From Auanema rhodensis (lineage: Eukaryota > Nematoda > Chromadorea > Rhabditida > Rhabditidae): a stretch of 64,000 nucleotides of DNA. Made by a program: the position numbers and the translations under genes. Positions within the stretch are counted from its first letter, which is position 1; each line of letters starts with the position of its first letter. The stretch is taken from assembly GCA_964057225.1 (NCBI GenBank), contig CAXKVF010000072.1:496001-560000 (forward strand), given 5' to 3'. Positions 40,001 to 52,433 of this stretch are shown piece by piece. The notes below the pieces were generated by a model. The model made no database searches, was not told the origin of the DNA, and worked only from the letters and a program-made list of their open reading frames with translations.

Positions 40001-42924
40001 TTAAAGTTCACGTAAATTTCAAAGTCATGGTTACCATGAACCAATATCAATAAAAATTTGTTTTTAGACTAATATGGACATGGGGAATCTAATTTTGAAA
40101 ACCGCATCACTTTATCTTTCACGTGAAGCGAGTTACATACCAAGTGCACATCACGTGTACATTTAATTAGCATAAATTAAAGTTCACGTAAATTTCAAAG
40201 TCATGGTTACCATGCACCAATATCAATAAAAATTTGTTTTTAGACTAATATGGACATGGGGAATCTAATTTTGAAAACCGCATCTCTTTATATTTCACGT
40301 GAAGCGAGTTACATACCAAGTGCACATCACGTGTACATTTAATTAGCATAAATTAAAGTTCACGTAAATTTCAAAGTCATGGTTACCATGAACCAATATC
40401 AATAAAAATTTGTTTTTAGACTAATATGGACATGGGGAATCTAATTTTGAAAACCGCATCACTTTATCTTTCACGTGAAGCGAGTTACATACCAAGTGCA
40501 CATCACGTGTACATTTAATTAGCATAAATTAAAGTTCACGTAAATTTCAAAGTCATGGTTACCATGCACCAATATCAATAAAAATTTGTTTTTAGACTAA
40601 TATGGACATGGGGAATCTAATTTTGAAAACCGCATCTCTTTATATTTCACGTGAAGCGAGTTACATACCAAGTGCACATCACGTGTACATTTAATTAGCA
40701 TAAATTAAAGTTCACGTAAATTTCAAAGTCATGGTTACCATGAACCAATATCAATAAAAATTTGTTTTTAGACTAATATGGACATGGGGAATCTAATTTT
40801 GAAAACCGCATCTCTTTATCTTGCACGTGAAGCGAGTTACATACCAAGTGCACATCACGTGTACATTTAATTAGCATAAATTAAAGTTCACGTAAATTTC
40901 AAAGTCATGGTTACCATGAACCAATATCAATAAAATTTTGTTTTTAGACTAATATGTACATGGGGAATCTAATTTTGAAAACCGCATTTCTTTATCTTTC
41001 ACGTGAAGCGAGTTACATACCAAGTGCACATCACGTGTACATTTAATTAGCATAAATTAAAGTTCACGTAAATTTCAAAGTCATGGTTACCATGCACCAA
41101 TATCAATAAAAATTTGTTTTTAGACTAATATGTACATGGGGAATCTAATTTTGAAAACCGCATTTCTTTATCTTTCACGTGAAGCGAGTTACATACCAAG
41201 TGCACATCACGTGTACATTTAATTAGCATAAATTAAAGTTCACGTAAATTTCAAAGTCATAGTTACCATGCACCAATATCAATAAAAATCTGTTTTTAGA
41301 CTAATATGGACATGGGGAATCTAATTTTGAAAACCGCATCTCTTTATCTTTCACGTGAAGCGAGTTACATATCAAGTGCACATCACGTGTACATTTAATT
41401 AGCATAAATTAAAGTTCACGTAAATTTCAAAGTCATGGTTACCATTAACCAATATCAATAAAAATTTGTTTTTAGACTAATATGGACATGGGGAATCTAA
41501 TTTTGAAAACCGCATCTCTTTATCTTTCACGTGAAGCGAGTTACATACCAAGTGCACATCACGTGTACATTTAATTAGCATAAATTAAAGTTCACGTAAA
41601 TTTCAAAGTCATGGTTACCATGCACCAATATCAATAAAAATTTGTTTTTAGACTAATATGGACATGGGGAATCTAATTTTGAAAACCGCATCTCTTTATC
41701 TTTCACGTGAAGCGAGTTACATACCAAGTGCACATCACGTGTACATTTAATTAGCATAAATTAAAGTTCACGTAAATTTCAAAGTCATGGTTACCATGAA
41801 CCAATATCAATAAAAATTTGTTTTTAGACTAATATGGACATGGGGAATCTAATTTTGAAAACCGCATCTCTTTATCTTTCACGTGAAGCGAGTTACATAC
41901 CAAGTGCACATCACGTGTACATTTAATTAGCATAAATTAAAGTTCACGTAAATTTCAAACTCATGGTTACCATGCACCAAAATCAATAAAAATTTGTTTT
42001 TAGACTAATATGGACATGGGGAATCTAATTTTGAAAACCGCATCTCTTTATCTTTCACGTGAAGCGAGTTACATACCAAGTGCACATCACGTGTACATTT
42101 AATTAGCATAAATTAAAGTTCACGTAAATTTCAAAGTCATGGTTACCATGCACCAATATCAATAAAAATTTGTTTTTAGACTAATATGGACATGGGGAAT
42201 CTAATGTTGAAAACCGCATCTCTTTATCTTTCACGTGAAGCGAGTTACATACCAAGTGCACATCACGTGTACATTTAATTAGCATAAATTAAAGTTCACG
42301 TAAATTTCAAAGTCATGGTTACCATGAACCAATATCAATAAAAATTTGTTTTTAGACTAATATGTAAATGGGGAATCTAATTTTGAAAACCGCATCTCTT
42401 TATCTTTCACGTGAAGCGAGTTACATACCAAGTGCACATCACGTGTACAATTAATTAGCATAAATTAAAGTTCACGTAAATTTCAAAGTCATGGTTACCA
42501 TGAACCAATATCAATAAAAATTTGTTTTTAGACTAATATGGACATGGGGAATCTAATTTTGAAAACCGCATTTCTTTATCTTTCACGTGAAGCGAGTTAC
42601 ATATCAAGTGCACATCACGTGTACATTTAATTAGCATAAATTAAAGTTCACGTAAATTTCAAAGTCATGGTTACCATGCACCAATATCAATAAAAAATTG
42701 TTTTTAGACTTATATGGACATGGGAAATCAAATTTTGAAAACCGCATCTCTTTATCTTTCACGTGAAGCGAGTTACATACCAAGTGCACATCACGTGTAC
42801 ATTTAATTAGCATAAATTAAAGTTCACGTAAATTTCAAAGTCATGGTTACCATGAACCAATATCAATAAAAATTTGTTTTTAGACTAATATGGACATGGG
42901 GAATCTAATTTTGAAAACCGCATC
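36599..42924. repeat. 36-monomer block C, copy of block A
   Basis: It matches 19,875-26,201 throughout and block B over its first 3,968 bp. It carries both B-C shared variants (38,741; 39,003) and the downstream A markers missing from B (AAAATTTTG at 40,933, CATAGTTACC at 41,257, AAACTCATGG at 41,956 and AAAAAATTG near 42,693). It is therefore either the parent of both or a recombinant. The match with A ends at 42,925 (CATCAC versus CATCTC). Confidence 0.85.
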
Positions 42925-44449
42925 ACTTTATCTTTCACGTGAAGCGAGTTACATACCAAGTGCACATCACGTGTACATTTAATTAGCATAAATTAAAGTT
43001 CACGTAAATTTCAAAGTCATGGTTACCATGCACCAATATCAATAAAAATTTGTTTTTAGACTAATATGGACATGGGGAATCTAATGTTGAAAACCGCATC
43101 TTTTTATCTTTCACGTGAAGCGAGTTACATACCAAGTGCACATCACGTGTACATTTAATTAGCATAAATTAAAGTTCACGTAAATTTCAAAGTCATGGTT
43201 ACCATGCACGAATATCAATAAAAATTTGTTTTTAAACTAATATGGACATGGGGAATCTAATTTTGAAAACCGCATCTCTTTATCTTCCACGTGAAGCGAG
43301 TTACATACCAAGTGCACATCACGTGCACATTTAATTAGCATAAATTAAAGTTCACGTAAATTTCAAAGTCATGGTTACCATGCACCAATATCAATAAAAA
43401 TTTGTTTTTAGACTAATATGGACATGAAGAATCTAATGTTGAAAACCGCATCTCTTTATCTTTCACGTGAAGCGAGTTACATACCAAGTGCACATCACGT
43501 GTACATTTAATTAGCATAAATTAAAGTTCACGTAAATTTCAAAGTCATGGTTACCATGAACCAATATCAATAAAAATTTGTTTTTAGACTAATATGTACA
43601 TGGGGAATCTAATTTTGAAAACCGCATCTCTTTATCTTTCACGTGAAGCGAGTTACATACCAAGTGCACATCACGTGTACAATTAATTAGCATAAATTAA
43701 AGTTCACGTAAATTTCAAAGTCATGGTTACCATGCACCAATATCAATAAAAATTTGTTTTTAGACTAATATGGACATGGGGAATCTAATGTTGAAAACCG
43801 CATCTCTTTATCTTTCACGTGAAGCGAGTTACATACCAAGTGCACATCACGTGTACATTTAATTAGCATAAATTAAAGTTCACGTAAATTTCAAAGTCAT
43901 GGTTACCATGAACCAATATCAATAAAAATTTGTTTTTAGACTAATATGTAAATGGGGAATCTAATTTTGAAAACCGCATCTCTTTATCTTTCACGTGAAG
44001 CGAGTTACATACCAAGTGCACATCACGTGTACAATTAATTAGCATAAATTAAAGTTCACGTAAATTTCAAAGTCATGGTTACCATGAACCAATATCAATA
44101 AAAATTTGTTTTTAGACTAATATGGACATGGGGAATCTAATTTTGAAAACCGCATTTCTTTATCTTTCACGTGAAGCGAGTTACATATCAAGTGCACATC
44201 ACGTGTACATTTAATTAGCATAAATTAAAGTTCACGTAAATTTCAAAGTCATGGTTACCATGAACCAATATCAATAAAAATTTGTTTTTAGACTAATATG
44301 GACATGGGGAATCAAATTTTGAAAACCGCATCTCTTTATCTTTCACGTGAAGCGAGTTACATACCAAGTGCACATCACGTGTACATTTAATTAGCATAAA
44401 TTAAAGTTCACGTAAATTTCAAAGTCATGGTTACCATGAACCAATATCA

Positions 44450-45888
44450 ATAAAAATTTGTTTTTAGACTAATATGGACATGGGGAATCTAATTTTGAAA
44501 ACCGCATCACTTTATCTTTCACGTGAAGCGAGTTACATACCAAGTGCACATCACGTGTACATTTAATTAGCATAAATTAAAGTTCACGTAAATTTCAAAG
44601 TCATGGTTACCATGCACCAATATCAATAAAAATTTGTTTTTAGACTAATATGGACATGGGGAATCTAATGTTGAAAACCGCATCTTTTTATCTTTCACGT
44701 GAAGCGAGTTACATACCAAGTGCACATCACGTGTACATTTAATTAGCATAAATTAAAGTTCACGTAAATTTCAAAGTCATGGTTACCATGCACCAATATC
44801 AATAAAAATTTGTTTTTAGACTAATATGGACATGGGGAATCTAATTTTGAAAACCGCATCTCTTTATCTTCCACGTGAAGCGAGTTACATACCAAGTGCA
44901 CATCACGTGCACATTTAATTAGCATAAATTAAAGTTCACGTAAATTTCAAAGTCATGGTTACCATGCACCAATATCAATAAAAATTTGTTTTTAGACTAA
45001 TATGGACATGAAGAATCTAATGTTGAAAACCGCATCTCTTTATCTTTCACGTGAAGCGAGTTACATACCAAGTGCACATCACGTGTACATTTAATTAGCA
45101 TAAATTAAAGTTCACGTAAATTTCAAAGTCATGGTTACCATGAACCAATATCAATAAAAATTTGTTTTTAGACTAATATGTACATGGGGAATCTAATTTT
45201 GAAAACCGCATCTCTTTATCTTTCACGTGAAGCGAGTTACATACCAAGTGCACATCACGTGTACAATTAATTAGCATAAATTAAAGTTCACGTAAATTTC
45301 AAAGTCATGGTTACCATGAACCAATATCAATAAAAATTTGTTTTTAGACTAATATGGACATGGGGAATCTAATTTTGAAAACCGCATTTCTTTATCTTTC
45401 ACGTGAAGCGAGTCACATACCAAGTGCACATCACGTGTACATTTAATTAGCATAAATTAAAGTTCACGTAAATTTCAAAGTCATGGTTACCATGCACCAA
45501 TATCAATAAAAATTTGTTTTTAGACTAATATGGACATGGGGAATCTAATTTTGAAAACCGCATCTCTTTATCTTTCACGTGAAACGAGTTACATACCAAG
45601 TGCACATCACGTGTACATTTAATTAGCATAAATTAAAGTTCACGTAAATTTCAAAGTCATGGTTACCATGCACCAATATCAATAAAAATTTGTTTTTAGA
45701 CTAATATGGACATGGGGAATCTAATTTTTTAAAACCGCATCTCTTTATCTTTCACGTGAAGCGAGTTACATACCAAGTGCACATCACGTGTACATTTAAT
45801 TAGCATAAATTAAAGTTCACGTAAATTTCAAAGTCATGGTTACCATGCACCAATATCAATAAAAATTTGTTTTTAGACTAATATGGAC
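44450..45888. repeat. Left copy of a block at 47.1-48.5 kb (offset 2,643, 15 units)
   Basis: The ordered markers CATCAC, then TAATGTT with CATCTTTTT, CTTCCACG, CACGTGCAC, ATGAAGAATC (45,008), GTACAT, ACAATTAA, GAGTCAC (45,410) and CTAATTTTTTAA (45,721) recur in the same order, with ATGAAGAATC at 47,651, GAGTCAC at 48,053 and CTAATTTTTTAA at 48,364. A private change in the left copy is GAAACGAG near 45,581. Between the two blocks lie extra 5- and 2-monomer repeats of the same material. Confidence 0.75.
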
Positions 45889-46970
45889 ATGAAGAATCTA
45901 ATGTTGAAAACCGCATCTCTTTATCTTTCACGTGAAGCGAGTTACATACCAAGTGCACATCACGTGTACATTTAATTAGCATAAATTAAAGTTCACGTAA
46001 ATTTCAAAGTCATGGTTACCATGAACCAATATCAATAAAAATTTGTTTTTAGACTAATATGTACATGGGGAATCTAATTTTGAAAACCGCATCTCTTTAT
46101 CTTTCACGTGAAGCGAGTTACATACCAAGTGCACATCACGTGTACAATTAATTAGCATAAATTAAAGTTCACGTAAATTTCAAAGTCATGGTTACCATGA
46201 ACCAATATCAATAAAAATTTGTTTTTAGACTAATATGGACATGGGGAATCTAATTTTGAAAACCGCATTTCTTTATCTTTCACGTGAAGCGAGTCACATA
46301 CCAAGTGCACATCACGTGTACATTTAATTAGCATAAATTAAAGTTCACGTAAATTTCAAAGTCATGGTTACCATGCACCAATATCAATAAAAATTTGTTT
46401 TTAGACTAATATGGACATGGGGAATCTAATTTTGAAAACCGCATCTCTTTATCTTTCACGTGAAGCGAGTTACATACCAAGTGCACATCACGTGTACATT
46501 TAATTAGCATAAATTAAAGTTCACGTAAATTTCAAAGTCATGGTTACCATGCACCAATATCAATAAAAATTTGTTTTTAGACTAATATGGACATGGGGAA
46601 TCTAATTTTTTAAAACCGCATTTCTTTATCTTTCACGTGAAGCGAGTCACATACCAAGTGCACATCACGTGTACATTTAATTAGCATAAATTAAAGTTCA
46701 CGTAAATTTCAAAGTCATGGTTACCATGCACCAATATCAATAAAAATTTGTTTTTAGACTAATATGGACATGGGGAATCTAATTTTGAAAACCGCATCTC
46801 TTTATCTTTCACGTGAAGCGAGTTACATACCAAGTGCACATCACGTGTACATTTAATTAGCATAAATTAAAGTTCACGTAAATTTCAAAGTCATGGTTAC
46901 CATGCACCAATATCAATAAAAATTTGTTTTTAGACTAATATGGACATGGGGAATCTAATTTTTTAAAACC
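44911..46970. repeat. 5-monomer tandem repeat (881 bp), then a 2-monomer repeat (353 bp)
   Basis: ATGAAGAATC (45,008 and 45,889), GAGTCAC (45,410 and 46,291) and CTAATTTTTTAA (45,721 and 46,602) all recur at 881 bp. Then GAGTCAC (46,644) and CTAATTTTTTAA (46,955) recur after 353 bp. The monomer at about 46,550-46,726 joins the TTTTTTAA variant directly to the CATTTC/GAGTCAC variants, as an unequal crossover between two adjacent 5-mers would produce. Confidence 0.75.
45721..45734. repeat. Insertion variant CTAATTTTTTAAAA (177-bp monomer), first of five
   Basis: The normal CTAATTTTGAAAA at unit 128-140 becomes one base longer and loses its G. The same form is at 46,602, 46,955, 48,364 and 50,125 and nowhere else that I found. 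Together with four CAAAATTTTG monomers (2,239; 6,112; 7,521; 11,922) and four T-run monomers these explain all 14 extra bases in the array. The five copies are all in 45.7-50.2 kb and are spread by 2-, 5-, 8- and 10-monomer block copying. Confidence 0.8.
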
Positions 46971-47865
46971 GCATCTCTTTATCTTTCACGTGAAGCGAGT
47001 TACATACCAAGTGCACATCACGTGTACATTTAATTAGCATAAATTAAAGTTCACGTAAATTTCAAAGTCATGGTTACCATGCACCAATATCAATAAAAAT
47101 TTGTTTTTAGACTAATATGGACATGGGGAATCTAATTTTGAAAACCGCATCACTTTATCTTTCACGTGAAGCGAGTTACATACCAAGTGCACATCACGTG
47201 TACATTTAATTAGCATAAATTAAAGTTCACGTAAATTTCAAAGTCATGGTTACCATGCACCAATATCAATAAAAATTTGTTTTTAGACTAATATGGACAT
47301 GGGGAATCTAATGTTGAAAACCGCATCTTTTTATCTTTCACGTGAAGCGAGTTACATACCAAGTGCACATCACGTGTACATTTAATTAGCATAAATTAAA
47401 GTTCACGTAAATTTCAAAGTCATGGTTACCATGCACCAATATCAATAAAAATTTGTTTTTAGACTAATATGGACATGGGGAATCTAATTTTGAAAACCGC
47501 ATCTCTTTATCTTCCACGTGAAGCGAGTTACATACCAAGTGCACATCACGTGCACATTTAATTAGCATAAATTAAAGTTCACGTAAATTTCAAAGTCATG
47601 GTTACCATGCACCAATATCAATAAAAATTTGTTTTTAGACTAATATGGACATGAAGAATCTAATGTTGAAAACCGCATCTCTTTATCTTTCACGTGAAGC
47701 GAGTTACATACCAAGTGCACATCACGTGTACATTTAATTAGCATAAATTAAAGTTCACGTAAATTTCAAAGTCATGGTTACCATGAACCAATATCAATAA
47801 AAATTTGTTTTTAGACTAATATGTACATGGGGAATCTAATTTTGAAAACCGCATCTCTTTATCTT

Positions 47866-50800
47866 TCACGTGAAGCGAGTTACATACCAAGTGCACATCA
47901 CGTGTACAATTAATTAGCATAAATTAAAGTTCACGTAAATTTCAAAGTCATGGTTACCATGAACCAATATCAATAAAAATTTGTTTTTAGACTAATATGG
48001 ACATGGGGAATCTAATTTTGAAAACCGCATTTCTTTATCTTTCACGTGAAGCGAGTCACATACCAAGTGCACATCACGTGTACATTTAATTAGCATAAAT
48101 TAAAGTTCACGTAAATTTCAAAGTCATGGTTACCATGCACCAATATCAATAAAAATTTGTTTTTAGACTAATATGGACATGGGGAATCTAATTTTGAAAA
48201 CCGCATCTCTTTATCTTTCACGTGAAGCGAGTTACATACCAAGTGCACATCACGTGTACATTTAATTAGCATAAATTAAAGTTCACGTAAATTTCAAAGT
48301 CATGGTTACCATGCACCAATATCAATAAAAATTTGTTTTTAGACTAATATGGACATGGGGAATCTAATTTTTTAAAACCGCATCTCTTTATCTTTCACGT
48401 GAAGCGAGTTACATACCAAGTGCACATCACGTGTACATTTAATTAGCATAAATTAAAGTTCACGTAAATTTCAAAGTCATGGTTACCATGCACCAATATC
48501 AATAAAAATTTGTTTTTAGACTAATATGGACATGGGGAATCTAATTTTGAAAACCGCATCTCTTTATCTTCCACGTGAAGCGAGTTACATACCAAGTGCA
48601 CATCACGTGTACATTTAATTAGCATAAATTAAAGTTCACGTAAATTTCAAAGTCATGGTTACCATGAACCAATATCAATAAAAATTTGTTTTTAGACTAA
48701 TATGTACATGGGGAATCTAATTTTGAAAACCGCATCTCTTCATATTTCACGTGAAGCGAGTTACATACCAAGTGCACATCACGTGTACATTTAATTAGCA
48801 TAAATTAAAGTTCACGTAAATTTCAAAGTCATGGTTACCATGAACCAATATCAATAAAAATTTGTTTTTAGACTAATATGGACATGGGGAATCTAATTTT
48901 GAAAACCGCATCACTTTATCTTTCACGTGAAGCGAGTTACATACCAAGTGCACATCACGTGTACATTTAATTAGCATAAATTAAAGTTCACGTAAATTTC
49001 AAAGTCATGGTTACCATGCACCAATATCAATAAAAATTTGTTTTTAGACTAATATGGACATGGGGAATCTAATGTTGAAAACCGCATCTTTTTATCTTCC
49101 ACGTGAAGCGAGTTACATACCAAGTGCACATCACGTGTACATTTAATTAGCATAAATTAAAGTTCACGTAAATTTCAAAGTCATGGTTACCATGCACCAA
49201 TATCAATAAAAATTTGTTTTTAGACTAATATGGACATGGGGAATCTAATTTTGAAAACCGCATCTCTTTATCTTTCACGTGAAGCGAGTTACATACCAAG
49301 TGCACATCACGTGTACATTTAATTAGCATAAATTAAAGTTCACGTAAATTTCAAAGTCATGGTTACCATGCACCAAAATCAATAAAAATTTGTTTTTAGA
49401 CTAATATGGACATGGGGAATCTAATTTTGAAAACCGCATCTCTTTATCTTCCACGTGAAGCGAGTTACATACCAAGTGCACATCACGTGTACATTTAATT
49501 AGCATAAATTAAAGTTCACGTAAATTTCAAAGTCATGGTTACCATGAACCAATATCAATAAAAATTTGTTTTTAGACTAATATGGACATGGGGAATCTAA
49601 TTTTGAAAACCGCATCTCTTGATCTTCCACGTGAAGCGAGTTACATACCAAGTGCACATCACGTGTACAATTAATTAGCATAAATTAAAGTTCACGTAAA
49701 TTTCAAAGTCATGGTTACCATGAACCAATATCAATAAAAATTTGTTTTTAGACTAATATGGACATGGGGAATCTAATTTTGAAAACCGCATTTCTTTATC
49801 TTTCACGTGAAGCGAGTCACATACCAAGTGCACATCACGTGTACATTTAATTAGCATAAATTAAAGTTCACGTAAATTTCAAAGTCATGGTTACCATGCA
49901 CCAATATCAATAAAAATTTGTTTTTAGACTAATATGGACATGGGGAATCTAATTTTGAAAACCGCATCTCTTTATCTTTCACGTGAAGCGAGTTACATAC
50001 CAAGTGCACATCACGTGTACATTTAATTAGCATAAATTAAAGTTCACGTAAATTTCAAAGTCATGGTTACCATGCACCAATATCAATAAAAATTTGTTTT
50101 TAGACTAATATGGACATGGGGAATCTAATTTTTTAAAACCGCATCTCTTTATCTTTCACGTGAAGCGAGTTACATACCAAGTGCACATCACGTGTACATT
50201 TAATTAGCATAAATTAAAGTTCACGTAAATTTCAAAGTCATGGTTACCATGCACCAATATCAATAAAAATTTGTTTTTAGACTAATATGGACATGGGGAA
50301 TCTAATTTTGAAAACCGCATCTCTTTATCTTCCACGTGAAGCGAGTTACATACCAAGTGCACATCACGTGTACATTTAATTAGCATAAATTAAAGTTCAC
50401 GTAAATTTCAAAGTCATGGTTACCATGAACCAATATCAATAAAAATTTGTTTTTAGACTAATATGTACATGGGGAATCTAATTTTGAAAACCGCATCTCT
50501 TCATATTTCACGTGAAGCGAGTTACATACCAAGTGCACATCACGTGTACATTTAATTAGCATAAATTAAAGTTCACGTAAATTTCAAAGTCATGGTTACC
50601 ATGAACCAATATCAATAAAAATTTGTTTTTAGACTAATATGGACATGGGGAATCTAATTTTGAAAACCGCATCACTTTATCTTTCACGTGAAGCGAGTTA
50701 CATACCAAGTGCACATCACGTGTACATTTAATTAGCATAAATTAAAGTTCACGTAAATTTCAAAGTCATGGTTACCATGCACCAATATCAATAAAAATTT

Positions 50801-51430
50801 GTTTTTAGACTAATATGGACATGGGGAATCTAATGTTGAAAACCGCATCTTTTTATCTTCCACGTGAAGCGAGTTACATACCAAGTGCACATCACGTGTA
50901 CATTTAATTAGCATAAATTAAAGTTCACGTAAATTTCAAAGTCATGGTTACCATGCACCAATATCAATAAAAATTTGTTTTTAGACTAATATGGACATGG
51001 GGAATCTAATTTTGAAAACCGCATCTCTTTATCTTTCACGTGAAGCGAGTTACATACCAAGTGCACATCACGTGTACATTTAATTAGCATAAATTAAAGT
51101 TCACGTAAATTTCAAAGTCATGGTTACCATGCACCAAAATCAATAAAAATTTGTTTTTAGACTAATATGGACATGGGGAATCTAATTTTGAAAACCGCAT
51201 CTCTTTATCTTCCACGTGAAGCGAGTTACATACCAAGTGCACATCACGTGTACATTTAATTAGCATAAATTAAAGTTCACGTAAATTTCAAAGTCATGGT
51301 TACCATGAACCAATATCAATAAAAATTTGTTTTTAGACTAATATGGACATGGGGAATCTAATTTTGAAAACCGCATCTCTTGATCTTCCACGTGAAGCGA
51401 GTTACATACCAAGTGCACATCACGTGTACA
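47866..51430. repeat. 10-monomer higher-order repeat, two tandem copies (1,761-bp period)
   Basis: Segment 47,866-49,669 matches 49,627-51,430 at offset 1,761 (10 x 176 plus one). Matching markers are ACAATTAA (47,907/49,668), GAGTCAC (48,053/49,814), CTAATTTTTTAA (48,364/50,125), CTCTTCATATT (48,737/50,498), TAATGTT with CATCTTTTT and CTTCC (about 49,073/50,834), CCAAAATC (49,376/51,137) and TTGATCTTCC (49,620/51,381). I saw no difference between the two copies, so this is one of the most recent duplications in the window. Confidence 0.85.
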
Positions 51431-52433
51431 TTTAATTAGCATAAATTAAAGTTCACGTAAATTTCAAAGTCATGGTTACCATGAACCAATATCAATAAAA
51501 ATTTGTTTTTAGACTAATATGAACATGGGGAATCAAATTTTGAAAACCGCATCTCTTTATCTTTCACGTGAAGCGAGTTACATACCAAGTGCACATCACG
51601 TGTACATTTAATTAGCATAAATTAAAGTTCACGTAAATTTCAAAGTCATGGTTACCATGAACCAATATCAATAAAAATTTGTTTTTAGACTAATATGGAC
51701 ATGGGGAATCTAATTTTGAAAACCGCATCACTTTATCTTTCACGTGAAGCGAGTTACATACCAAGTGCACATCACGTGTACATTTAATTAGCATAAATTA
51801 AAGTTCACGTAAATTTCAAAGTCATGGTTACCATGCACCAATATCAATAAAAATTTGTTTTTAGACTAATATGGACATGGGGAATCTAATTTTGAAAACC
51901 GCATCTCTTTATCTTTCACGTGAAGCGAGTTACATACCAAGTGCACATCACGTGTACATTTAATTAGCATAAATTAAAGTTCACGTAAATTTCAAAGTCA
52001 TGGTTACCATGCACCAAAATCAATAAAAATTTGTTTTTAGACTAATATGGACATGGGGAATCTAATTTTGAAAACCGCATCTCTTTATCTTCCACGTGAA
52101 GCGAGTTACATACCAAGTGCACATCACGTGTACATTTAATTAGCATAAATTAAAGTTCACGTAAATTTCAAAGTCATGGTTACCATGAACCAATATCAAT
52201 AAAAATTTGTTTTTAGACTAATATGGACATGGGGAATCTAATTTTGAAAACCGCATCTCTTGATCTTCCACGTGAAGCGAGTTACATACCAAGTGCACAT
52301 CACGTGTACATTTAATTAGCATAAATTAAAGTTCACGTAAATTTCAAAGTCATGGTTACCATGAACCAATATCAATAAAAATTTGTTTTTAGACTAATAT
52401 GAACATGGGGAATCAAATTTTGAAAACCGCATC
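50860..52433. repeat. 5-monomer spacing repeat (880 bp) after the 10-mer
   Basis: Segment 50,860-51,553 matches 51,740-52,433: GCACC copy, CCAAAATC with CTTCC (51,137/52,017), TTGATCTTCC (51,381/52,261) and GAACATGGGG with CAAATTTTG (51,521/52,401). In the second unit the last monomer runs straight from CAAATTTTG to CATCAC, combining features that occupy two adjacent monomers in the first unit (51,483 and 51,659). This looks like loss of one monomer by recombination. Confidence 0.75.
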
